The notes under the pieces were generated by a model. The model did not search any database. It was not told where the DNA came from and was given only the letters and a program-made list of their open reading frames with translations. Both the position numbers and the translations under genes were made by a program. From Acholeplasmataceae bacterium (GTDB lineage Bacteria; Bacillota; Negativicutes; Acidaminococcales; Acidaminococcaceae), in the NCBI GenBank assembly GCA_012744295.1, contig JAAYIB010000130.1, positions 1 through 7,012 of the forward strand: 7,012 bases of DNA, in the 5' to 3' direction. Below are positions 1 to 5,621 of this stretch, in pieces; within the stretch, counting starts at the first letter, position 1; each line of letters begins with the position of its first letter.

Positions 1-509
1 ACTTTTTAGAAGACGAAGAGGCCTATTCTCTCAAAGAATTTCTAAATGTGAATAACAACCTTATCATTTTGAAGGCTTTCACCAAAACCTATGCCATGGC
101 CGGGGTTCGGCTCGGCTATTGCCTCAGCGGTGACGAAGGGGTCGTCCGGTCCTTACGTGAAAACGGACAGGATTGGAACGTATCGGCCTTGGCACAGGCC
201 GCAGGCATCGCGGCAGTCAAAGAAAAGGCTTATCTCGAAAAAACAAGACTATATGTGAAGGCAGAGAGAAAATATTTGGAGGAAGCGCTGCGGCTCTTGG
301 GGGCAAAAACTTACCGCCCCGCTGCCAATTACGTTTTTTTCTTTTTCGCAGAACAACCGGATCTTGATGCAAAACTGCTGCAGGAAGGCTTTCTTATACG
401 GGATTGTTCGAATTATCGCAATTTAAAGAAAGGTTTCTACCGCATCGCGGTTAAGACCAAGAAGCAGAACCGCCTTTTTATCAGAGCTTTGAGGAAAGTG
501 TTGAAATGA
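1..509 (+). CDS. cobD: Threonine-phosphate decarboxylase CobD (class I/II aminotransferase fold), 5'-truncated by the window edge
   Basis: This is the C-terminal part of a PLP enzyme; the frame is open from base 3, so 168 residues are visible and roughly half of the usual ~350-residue protein lies outside. The PLP-binding segment reads AFTKTYAMAGVRLGY, with the Schiff-base lysine encoded at 84-86 and the phosphate-binding arginine just after it. The C-terminal substrate-carboxylate region reads GFYRIAVKTKKQN, close to the CobD pattern RVAVRTxxEN, with Lys where the second Arg is usual. By family knowledge CobD is cytosolic and decarboxylates L-threonine O-3-phosphate to (R)-1-aminopropan-2-yl phosphate, the linker that CbiB attaches to adenosylcobyric acid. 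The closely related HisC is the main alternative. The cobalamin neighbours favour CobD. The GTG at 48 is an internal codon, not the start. The stop overlaps the next gene by 4 bp (ATGA at 506-509). Confidence 0.85.
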   Translation, partial: FLEDEEAYSLKEFLNVNNNLIILKAFTKTYAMAGVRLGYCLSGDEGVVRSLRENGQDWNVSALAQAAGIAAVKEKAYLEKTRLYVKAERKYLEEALRLLGAKTYRPAANYVFFFFAEQPDLDAKLLQEGFLIRDCSNYRNLKKGFYRIAVKTKKQNRLFIRALRKVLK

Positions 510-1636
510 AAACATTACTAATTATTATTGACGGGATAGGTGATGACGAGCTTGCGGAACTTGGCGGCAGGACACCTTTTAACTACGCCCGTCACGAGCA
601 AATGGACAGGCTGGCGGCAGTTGGCTGCTGCGGCGAAGTCACCGTCTGCGGCGAGGACATAGCACCGGAAAGCCTTGGCTGTATTCTTCGCCTCTTAGGT
701 GTTCCGAGACAGGAGTTTCCCGCCAATCGGTCCTATTTGGAACTGCTTGCCAACGAGCGGGATGTTTCAGAATATGAAATGGTTTTACGCTGCAATCTTG
801 TTGCTCTCGACGGCGAGGGCAAGCTGCTGGCATTCAACGGAGAAGGCCTTAGTGCCCATGAAATGAGAAAGGCAAGCCTTGAGGTAAGTCTTTTACAGGA
901 AAATGTCGAATTTGTCCACCTTTCAACCTACAGGAATTTGCTCATCCTTGACAAGGAGGCGGAAATACTGCAAAAATGCCATATCAATCCTCCTCATGAA
1001 AGTATGGGGGAAAATATTGCGGACTTGTTGAGTGAGCTGAATTCAAAGTCTTTGCGGCTTAAAGTTTTTATGGAAGAAGCAAACAAAGTGCTTGTGAAAT
1101 ATTCGCACGGGGATTTTCACTACGTGTTTTACCCCTGGGGACCGGCGGAGAGACAGCAACTGAAGTCTTTTCATGAACGTCACAAGCTGGCGGGGGGAGC
1201 CGTCTGCGGAGCAGAGATTGTGAAGGGCATAGCAAGGTCTTTAAAAATGGTCTGCCCTGAACTTGTCAGTTCTACGGGTGACATCGACACGGATCTTGCC
1301 GAGAAGGCTGCAGTTACATTGGAATTGCTAAAGGAGAAGGATTTTGTGCTTGCCCACTTTAACGGAACCGACGAGGCGGCACACCGTCATGATTATTTGG
1401 GAAAGGCAGACTTCATAACGCGCATTGACGAAGATTATTTTGGAAGGCTTCTTGCCATTTGGGGACAACCTTTAAAAATACTTGTCTGCGGCGATCACGC
1501 GACCAGTTCTCTGACGGGCCGCCATACAGCCGGAAAAGTTCCCTTTATCGCCTCGGTTTGGAATGGGACTTATGCAAATCAGCCGGCTATCGAAGACTAC
1601 AAGGGAATAGTAAAATTTTTGTTTGAGGGGAGATAA
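506..1636 (+). CDS. ApgM-like (archaeal-type cofactor-independent phosphoglycerate mutase family) alkaline-phosphatase-superfamily protein in a B12 operon
   Basis: The 376-residue product matches the ApgM family in order and spacing. It has an N-terminal strand ending in metal ligand Asp9 (LLIIIDGIGD), a probable nucleophile Ser56 (APESLG), the LRCNLVALD segment at 94-102, and a middle region with KGIARSLKM at 240-248. The C-terminal metal site is Asp289/His293 (GTDEAAH), Asp330-His331 (CGDHAT) and His340 (GRHT). All expected two-metal ligands therefore appear present, and I infer an active phosphotransfer or phosphatase enzyme in the cytosol. The start is the ATG overlapping the cobD stop, with GAGGA at 491-495. 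ApgM proteins interconvert 2- and 3-phosphoglycerate, but the position inside a cobalamin operon suggests another phosphorylated substrate, such as alpha-ribazole phosphate or adenosylcobalamin phosphate. That role is inference. The family is clear; the substrate is not. Confidence 0.8.
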   Translation: MKTLLIIIDGIGDDELAELGGRTPFNYARHEQMDRLAAVGCCGEVTVCGEDIAPESLGCILRLLGVPRQEFPANRSYLELLANERDVSEYEMVLRCNLVALDGEGKLLAFNGEGLSAHEMRKASLEVSLLQENVEFVHLSTYRNLLILDKEAEILQKCHINPPHESMGENIADLLSELNSKSLRLKVFMEEANKVLVKYSHGDFHYVFYPWGPAERQQLKSFHERHKLAGGAVCGAEIVKGIARSLKMVCPELVSSTGDIDTDLAEKAAVTLELLKEKDFVLAHFNGTDEAAHRHDYLGKADFITRIDEDYFGRLLAIWGQPLKILVCGDHATSSLTGRHTAGKVPFIASVWNGTYANQPAIEDYKGIVKFLFEGR

Positions 1637-1639
1637 GGG
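1626..1639 (+). promoter_or_regulatory. Ribosome binding region of cobQ
   Basis: Purine-rich AGGGGA at 1626-1631 and AAGGG at 1635-1639 lie 12 and 4 bases before the ATG at 1644. They sit at the end of the preceding gene and so suggest translational coupling. Both lie downstream of the TTG at 1623, so they support the ATG at 1644 rather than that TTG. Confidence 0.5.
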
Positions 1640-1643
1640 TAAG

Positions 1644-3164
1644 ATGGCAAAGTCAATTATGGTACAGGGAACAATGTCAAATGCCGGCAAAAGTCTTGTG
1701 ACTGCCGGTCTTTGCCGTGTGTTTTACCAAGACGGGTACAAGGTGGCACCATTCAAGTCCCAGAATATGGCGCTTAACTCTTTTATTACACGGACCGGTG
1801 CCGAAATGGGCAGGGCGCAGGTTGTACAGGCTGAAGCTGCGGGCGCAGAGCCAAGCGTGCTGATGAACCCGATTCTGCTTAAGCCGACAAGCGACAAAGG
1901 TTCGCAGGTCATAGTCAACGGCGAGGCCGTTGGGACAATGTCGGCCGCGGAATATTTTTCCTATAAAACGAGCCTGATCCCGGCTATAATGTCCGCTTAC
2001 GGGGAATTGGAAGCAAACAACGAAATTATTGTACTCGAAGGGGCCGGCAGTCCTGCCGAAATCAACTTGCGCGGCCAGGACATAGTAAACATGGGTATGG
2101 CAAAAATGGCAAAATCTCCGGTATTGCTTGTTGCCGACATTGACCGGGGAGGTGTTTTTGCTTCAATCTATGGTACGCTGCTGCTTTTGGCAGAAGACGA
2201 GCGCAAAATGGTAAAGGGTATAATCATTAACAAGTTTCGCGGTGACATAAACATTTTGCAGCCGGGGCTGCAGATGATTGAAGAAAAGGTAGGTATTCCA
2301 GTGGTCGGAGTACTGCCGATGCTTACGGTGGACATCGAGGATGAAGACAGCCTTTCAGTGAGACTCGAGGAAAGAACAGAAGTAAAGGCTGTAGATATAG
2401 CCGTCATAAAACTTCCGAGAATGTCGAATTATACGGATTTCAACATCTTTGAGCTTATTTTAGGTGTCTCTCTTCGCTATGTCAGTTCAGCGCGCGAGCT
2501 GAAAACACCTGACATGATTGTTCTGCCGGGCACCAAGAACACTATTTCAGACCTGCTATGGCTAAGACAAAACGGCCTTGAGGCTGAAATTCTGAAAAGG
2601 GCGGATGCAGGTACGGTCATTTTTGGAGTCTGCGGAGGTTTTCAAATGCTTGGGCAAAGGCTTTCCGATCCTTATGGTATCGAAGAGGGAGGTGAAGTAT
2701 CCGGTATTGGCTTATTGCCGACGGAAACGGTATTCGCGGAAAAAAAGAGGACGATCCAGGTTGAAGGAAGGTTTGGAACGGTAAAAGGAATTTTGGGAAA
2801 ACTTTCCGGTCAGTCATTTCGCGGATATGAGATTCATTCAGGCGTGACAAATGTCTGTAAAGATGATGGCCTGACATTCACGAAGCCTATGCACCGGGAA
2901 GAGCCTTTTTCGGAGGAAGGCGCGCAGGTTGTCAAAGAACAAAAAGCCGTTTACGGCTCTTATGTCCATGGCATCTTCGATACACCGGGGATTGCAGATA
3001 CTATTGTCGAAGCGTTGCTCGCTAAAAAAGGGTTAAAGACGGAAGACCTGCAGACGATCAGTTTTGAGCAGTACAAACAGGAGCAGTACGACCTTCTGGC
3101 TGAGCAAGTGAGAAAAAACATGGATGTCGGCAAAATATACGAAATTTTGAAAGCGGGTATTTAA
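1644..3164 (+). CDS. cobQ: Cobyric acid synthase CobQ/CbiP (glutamine-hydrolysing)
   Basis: The 506-residue protein has the normal CobQ length and both domains. The N-terminal dethiobiotin-synthetase-like ATPase domain begins MAKSIMVQGTMSNAGKS, with the P-loop-like GTMSNAGKS at 9-17 and APFKSQNMALNS just after. It continues through LEGAGSPAEINL near 131-142 and VADIDRGGVFAS near 163-174. The C-terminal class I glutamine amidotransferase domain has the nucleophile Cys330 in FGVCGGFQMLG and the catalytic His442 in GSYVHGIFD. The enzyme uses ATP and glutamine to amidate carboxylates b, d, e and g of adenosylcobyrinic acid a,c-diamide, giving adenosylcobyric acid. A TTG seven codons upstream (1623) is in frame. 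The ATG at 1644 gives the canonical family N-terminus, so I chose it. The gene starts 7 bp after the ApgM-like gene and ends 4 bp before cobA. Confidence 0.96.
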   Translation: MAKSIMVQGTMSNAGKSLVTAGLCRVFYQDGYKVAPFKSQNMALNSFITRTGAEMGRAQVVQAEAAGAEPSVLMNPILLKPTSDKGSQVIVNGEAVGTMSAAEYFSYKTSLIPAIMSAYGELEANNEIIVLEGAGSPAEINLRGQDIVNMGMAKMAKSPVLLVADIDRGGVFASIYGTLLLLAEDERKMVKGIIINKFRGDINILQPGLQMIEEKVGIPVVGVLPMLTVDIEDEDSLSVRLEERTEVKAVDIAVIKLPRMSNYTDFNIFELILGVSLRYVSSARELKTPDMIVLPGTKNTISDLLWLRQNGLEAEILKRADAGTVIFGVCGGFQMLGQRLSDPYGIEEGGEVSGIGLLPTETVFAEKKRTIQVEGRFGTVKGILGKLSGQSFRGYEIHSGVTNVCKDDGLTFTKPMHREEPFSEEGAQVVKEQKAVYGSYVHGIFDTPGIADTIVEALLAKKGLKTEDLQTISFEQYKQEQYDLLAEQVRKNMDVGKIYEILKAGI

Positions 3165-3168
3165 ATTG

Positions 3169-3693
3169 ATGCAGGGGCTTATTCACATTTATTGCGGAAA
3201 CGGAAAAGGCAAGACCAGCGCTTGTCTCGGACTTGCACTTCGCTGCGCCGGAAACGGCGGAAGGGTTTTGTTCGTGCAGTTTTTGAAAAGCTGGAAGACA
3301 GGTGAACTGGAAAGCCTGAAGAACTTGCCGAATATCGGGGTGCTGCGGGCGAAAACAATCAATAAGTTTTCTTTCCAAATGACTGAAAAGGAAAAAAGCA
3401 GCGTTTTGGCAGAACATAAAGCCTTGTTTGCTCAGATCCTTGCAAGACTTGAGAATGAGAGCGTCGACCTCCTTATTCTTGACGAAATTATCGGAGCCTG
3501 CAATACGGATTTGTTTGAACTTAACGATCTGCTTGAATTCTTGAAGAAAAAACCTGTGGCGACGGAGATTGCCATGTCGGGCAGGGATCCTGCTCCCGTT
3601 TTACTTGAGCTTGCCGACTACGTTTCGGAAGTGAAGAAGGTGAAACATCCCTTTGACAGAGGAATTGCCGCAAGAAAGGGCATAGAAAGGTAG
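3169..3693 (+). CDS. cobA: Corrinoid adenosyltransferase CobA/BtuR/CobO type
   Basis: This 174-residue P-loop protein is slightly shorter than enterobacterial BtuR, missing the long N-terminal tail. Visible motifs in order are Walker A GNGKGKTS (10-17), VLFVQFLKSWKTGE (33-46), Walker B LLILDEI (101-107), MSGRDPAP (136-143) and the signature KHPFDRGIAARKGIE (159-173). The family transfers the 5'-deoxyadenosyl group of ATP to Co(I) of cob(I)yrinic acid a,c-diamide or cobinamide, forming the upper ligand. It is cytosolic and needs an external reductant to generate Co(I). The start could be the TTG at 3166, which is in frame. The ATG at 3169 is preferred and lies four bases after the cobQ stop. 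No strong Shine-Dalgarno is visible (GCGGG at 3153-3157 is the best), so translation is probably coupled to cobQ. All family motifs look intact. Confidence 0.95.
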   Translation: MQGLIHIYCGNGKGKTSACLGLALRCAGNGGRVLFVQFLKSWKTGELESLKNLPNIGVLRAKTINKFSFQMTEKEKSSVLAEHKALFAQILARLENESVDLLILDEIIGACNTDLFELNDLLEFLKKKPVATEIAMSGRDPAPVLLELADYVSEVKKVKHPFDRGIAARKGIER

Positions 3694-3703
3694 GTAAGTG
3701 AAA

Positions 3704-4333
3704 ATGATTCTGGAAAATGTTTTGCCGGCAGAGATAGAGAAACGCAGTATGGAAATCATCTGCGAGGAACTTGGAGAGATAAGGATTGATCCGGAAAAAA
3801 TAGATATAGTCAAGAGAGTAATTCATACTTCCGCCGATTTTGACTATGCAAGGACCCTTTATTTTTCGGAAAATGCCGTGCAGGAAGGCTTGGCAGCGCT
3901 GAAAAGCGGCGCAACAATCGTCACTGATACCAATATGGCCAAGGCGGGAATAAACAAGGCAGGCATGATGAAATTGGGATGCACCTCTGTCTGTTATATG
4001 GCAGATGAAGATGTTGCGCAAAAAGCGTCGGCGGAGGGCTGGACACGTGCCGCGGCCTCTATGGACAAGGCAAGCAAGCTTCAAGGCCCCTTGATTATAG
4101 CCGTCGGCAACGCGCCGACAGCACTTGTCAGACTTGCGGAGCTGATTGAGAGCGGGAAAATCAACCCATCTTTAATAATTGCCGTCCCCGTGGGTTTTGT
4201 GAATGTAGTGGAAGCCAAGGGAATTATTCTGAGGTCAAATATACCCTGCATTGTGGCTCGGGGGCGTAAAGGAGGCAGCAATGTTGCCGCTGCCATTTGC
4301 AATGCCCTGATCTATAGACTGACGCGTTCCTGA
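3704..4333 (+). CDS. cbiC: Cobalt-precorrin-8 methylmutase CbiC/CobH
   Basis: The 209-residue protein is full length for the family. It opens with IEKRSMEII and carries the catalytic histidine in VIHTSADFDYA (His41 from this ATG). Further family blocks are IVTDTNMAKAGI (72-83), GNAPTALVRL (135-144), PVGFVNVVEAK (162-172) and the C-terminal RGRKGGSNVAAA (186-197). It moves a methyl group from C-11 to C-12 of the corrin ring, turning cobalt-precorrin-8 into cobyrinate. An in-frame GTG at 3698 would add two residues and place the histidine at 43. I prefer the ATG at 3704, served by AGG at 3692-3694 nine bases upstream, but AGAAAGG at 3684-3690 would suit the GTG equally well. It is the last gene of the visible operon and its only ring-modifying enzyme; the other cbi genes must be elsewhere. 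Confidence 0.95.
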   Translation: MILENVLPAEIEKRSMEIICEELGEIRIDPEKIDIVKRVIHTSADFDYARTLYFSENAVQEGLAALKSGATIVTDTNMAKAGINKAGMMKLGCTSVCYMADEDVAQKASAEGWTRAAASMDKASKLQGPLIIAVGNAPTALVRLAELIESGKINPSLIIAVPVGFVNVVEAKGIILRSNIPCIVARGRKGGSNVAAAICNALIYRLTRS

Positions 4334-4383
4334 ATTAGGAGCGATAAAGTTTCGAGCTATGACAGATAAAGTCAAAACCTTGT

Positions 4384-4412
4384 TGACACTTGGCGCAAGG
4401 TGTTGTAAAATA
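4384..4412 (+). promoter_or_regulatory. Sigma70/sigmaA-type promoter of tRNA-Asn
   Basis: A perfect -35 box TTGACA (4384-4389) is separated by 17 bp from TAAAAT (4407-4412, five of six matches to TATAAT). Transcription is predicted to start near 4419, about 15 bases before the mature tRNA 5' end, leaving a short leader for RNase P to remove. Dyad symmetries overlap both the spacer and the -10 box. Confidence 0.8.
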
Positions 4413-4433
4413 TAACACGTTGAGACGATGATT

Positions 4434-4509
4434 CCTCGATAGCTCAATCGGTAGAGCACTCGGCTGTTAACCGAGTTGTTGTAGGTTCGAGTCCTACTCG
4501 AGGAGCCAG
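4434..4509 (+). tRNA. tRNA-Asn (anticodon GTT)
   Basis: A full cloverleaf can be folded by hand. The acceptor stem TCCTCGA (4434-4440) pairs perfectly with TCGAGGA (4499-4505). The D stem is GCTC/GAGC (4443-4446, 4455-4458). The anticodon stem CTCGG/CCGAG encloses loop CTGTTAA, with anticodon GTT at 4467-4469 reading AAC and AAU. The variable loop has 5 nt. The T stem GTAGG/CCTAC encloses TTCGAGT. The discriminator is G4506 and the CCA end is genome-encoded at 4507-4509. No intron or mismatch is visible, so the gene should be functional. Confidence 0.97.
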
Positions 4510-4517
4510 AAACCTTA

Positions 4518-4547
4518 CCGGACGAAAGTCCGGTTTTTATTTATTTT
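4518..4547 (+). terminator. Rho-independent terminator after tRNA-Asn
   Basis: The stem ACCGGAC (4518-4524) and GTCCGGT (4529-4535) pair perfectly around a GAAA (GNRA) tetraloop and are followed by a T-rich tail to 4547. The hairpin begins nine bases after the encoded CCA. It is the first clear terminator downstream of cbiC, so it may also end read-through from the cobalamin operon. Confidence 0.9.
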
Positions 4548-4617
4548 AAGGCCTTGAAGCCCGATTAAAATGATATGTGACCACGCCCTAACCTGTATGA
4601 CGCGGTTTGCGCAGTGC

Positions 4618-4646
4618 TTGCTAAATTTCAGGTTTATCAGTAAAAT
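4618..4646 (+). promoter_or_regulatory. Candidate promoter of the ferredoxin-nitroreductase gene
   Basis: TTGCTA (4618-4623, four of six matches to TTGACA) and TAAAAT (4641-4646) are 17 bp apart. This predicts a start near 4653 and a leader of about 30 bases. The rest of 4548-4683 shows no ORF and no strong hairpin. The only symmetry is a weak AACCTG (4590-4595)/CAGGTT (4629-4634) inverted repeat. Confidence 0.5.
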
Positions 4647-4683
4647 TGATTTAAGAAGCGAGAGTCTGGTTTAAGGAAATATA

Positions 4684-5505
4684 ATGAGGTGTGAAATGGA
4701 TTTAATCAAAGTTGATTTAGATAAGTGCGTAAAATGCGGAATATGTATCGAGGTATGTCCAAGCTGCATTCTTGAAATGGGAGACGCGGGTCCCGTCTGC
4801 AAATGGGAACGAGGATGCATGGCTTGCGGGCACTGTGTTGCGGTTTGCCCGACCGCCGCGCTCGATAATAACCGTTGCTTGCTTGAGAAGCAGGCAGAGA
4901 TATCCATGCCTGTCCTTCATCCTGAAAAGGCTTATAATTTCTTGCGCATGCGCAGGTCGGTCAGAAACTTTCTTCCCCGAACGGTTGAAAAGGAGAAAAT
5001 TATCAAGCTGCTTGATGCAGCGAGATACGCTCCCACGGCAGGTAATTCACAGGGATTATACTACATAGTTCTGTCAGACCCGGAAGCAATAAAAAAGGTT
5101 GCCGATCTGACAGCTGAATGGATGCAGCTCGAAATTGATGCCGACAGCCCACACAGTAGATATTTTGCGAATATCCTGAGAACCTACCGTGAAAGAAACA
5201 TAGACATCATTGCCAGACAGACACCTCATTTGATTATTGCCTGTGCGCGGAAGCTTAACCTTACAGGGTTAAGCAATTGCGACCAGGCCTGGGCTTATGC
5301 CGGTTTGTACGCGCCAACGCTCGGGCTTGGCACAACCATTGCCGGCTTCATCCAGACCTGCGGCCATGCCGGCTATCAGCCGATGCTTGATTTTCTTGGG
5401 GTTTCAAAAAAGCATCAGATTGTCGGAGCGTTAATGGTTGGCTATCAAAAGTACAAATATCATCGTCTTGTGGAACGGCAGCATTTAAAAGTTGAATTCA
5501 GATAG
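4684..5505 (+). CDS. Two-[4Fe-4S] ferredoxin domain fused to a flavin nitroreductase
   Basis: The product has 273 residues. An N-terminal bacterial ferredoxin domain (about 5-65) has two cluster motifs, CVKCGICIEVCP (Cys15, 18, 21, 25) and CMACGHCVAVCP (Cys45, 48, 51, 55). A nitroreductase-family FMN domain (about 84-270) starts RMRRSVRNF and contains ARYAPTAGNSQG. Such fusions are typical of anaerobic bacteria, where ferredoxin-type electrons feed an FMN site. The natural substrate cannot be told from sequence. No signal peptide or membrane segment is visible, so it is cytosolic. Two starts are possible: ATG 4684 with AAGGA six bases upstream, or ATG 4696 with GAGG at 4686-4689 six bases upstream. 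The latter gives 269 residues beginning MDLIKVDLDKC, which is more family-like. The longer form is listed. The gene has its own promoter and terminator and is not part of the B12 operon. Confidence 0.9.
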   Translation: MRCEMDLIKVDLDKCVKCGICIEVCPSCILEMGDAGPVCKWERGCMACGHCVAVCPTAALDNNRCLLEKQAEISMPVLHPEKAYNFLRMRRSVRNFLPRTVEKEKIIKLLDAARYAPTAGNSQGLYYIVLSDPEAIKKVADLTAEWMQLEIDADSPHSRYFANILRTYRERNIDIIARQTPHLIIACARKLNLTGLSNCDQAWAYAGLYAPTLGLGTTIAGFIQTCGHAGYQPMLDFLGVSKKHQIVGALMVGYQKYKYHRLVERQHLKVEFR

Positions 5506-5522
5506 AATGATTATTTGAATAA

Positions 5523-5552
5523 CAAAAGAACCGGCTTCGGCCGGTTCTTTTG
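5523..5552 (+). terminator. Rho-independent terminator after the nitroreductase gene
   Basis: A perfect 13-bp stem (5523-5535 with 5540-5552) closes the extra-stable C(TTCG)G tetraloop. The right arm ends TTCTTTTG and the left arm begins CAAAAGAA, so the lower stem itself supplies the T run. The symmetric A/T flanks could let it work on either strand. It starts 17 bases after the stop codon. Confidence 0.9.
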
Positions 5553-5553
5553 C

Positions 5554-5581
5554 TTGATAAAGTATTGTTCTCTGCTATAAT
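5554..5581 (+). promoter_or_regulatory. Extended -10 promoter of the SSS transporter gene
   Basis: TTGATA (5554-5559, five of six matches to TTGACA) is followed after 16 bp by a perfect TATAAT (5576-5581). A TG one base before the -10 box (5573-5574) makes it an extended -10 promoter. The predicted start is near 5588, giving a leader of about 34 bases. The -35 box begins immediately after the preceding terminator stem. Confidence 0.8.
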
Positions 5582-5610
5582 GTTGATTAATATGAGATAG
5601 GTTTGTTAAT

Positions 5611-5614
5611 GAGG
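5611..5614 (+). promoter_or_regulatory. Ribosome binding site of the SSS transporter
   Basis: GAGG lies seven bases before the ATG at 5622 and fixes that start over the in-frame ATG at 5628, which would be 13 bases away. Confidence 0.7.
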
Positions 5615-5621
5615 TAAGCAA

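Noticed and set aside
1623..1643. Upstream TTG start for cobQ adding seven residues
   Set aside because: The purine-rich ribosome binding region lies downstream of the TTG, and the ATG at 1644 gives the standard CobQ N-terminus.
3521..4084. 187-codon minus-strand open frame opposite cobA/cbiC
   Set aside because: It runs antisense to two confidently identified genes, has a low-complexity Cys/Arg/His-rich translation, and shows no recognisable domain.
4328..4340. TCCT-GAATT-AGGA hairpin at the cbiC stop as an operon terminator
   Set aside because: The stem is only 4 bp and no T run follows it.
4548..4683. Possible riboswitch or small RNA in the spacer before the nitroreductase gene
   Set aside because: No conserved riboswitch core or strong stem could be found; only a weak 6-bp inverted repeat and a candidate promoter are visible.
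4684..5505. BluB (dimethylbenzimidazole synthase), because it is a nitroreductase-fold protein near B12 genes
   Set aside because: It has an N-terminal two-cluster ferredoxin domain that BluB lacks. BluB needs oxygen, which does not fit an anaerobe, and the gene is a separate transcription unit.
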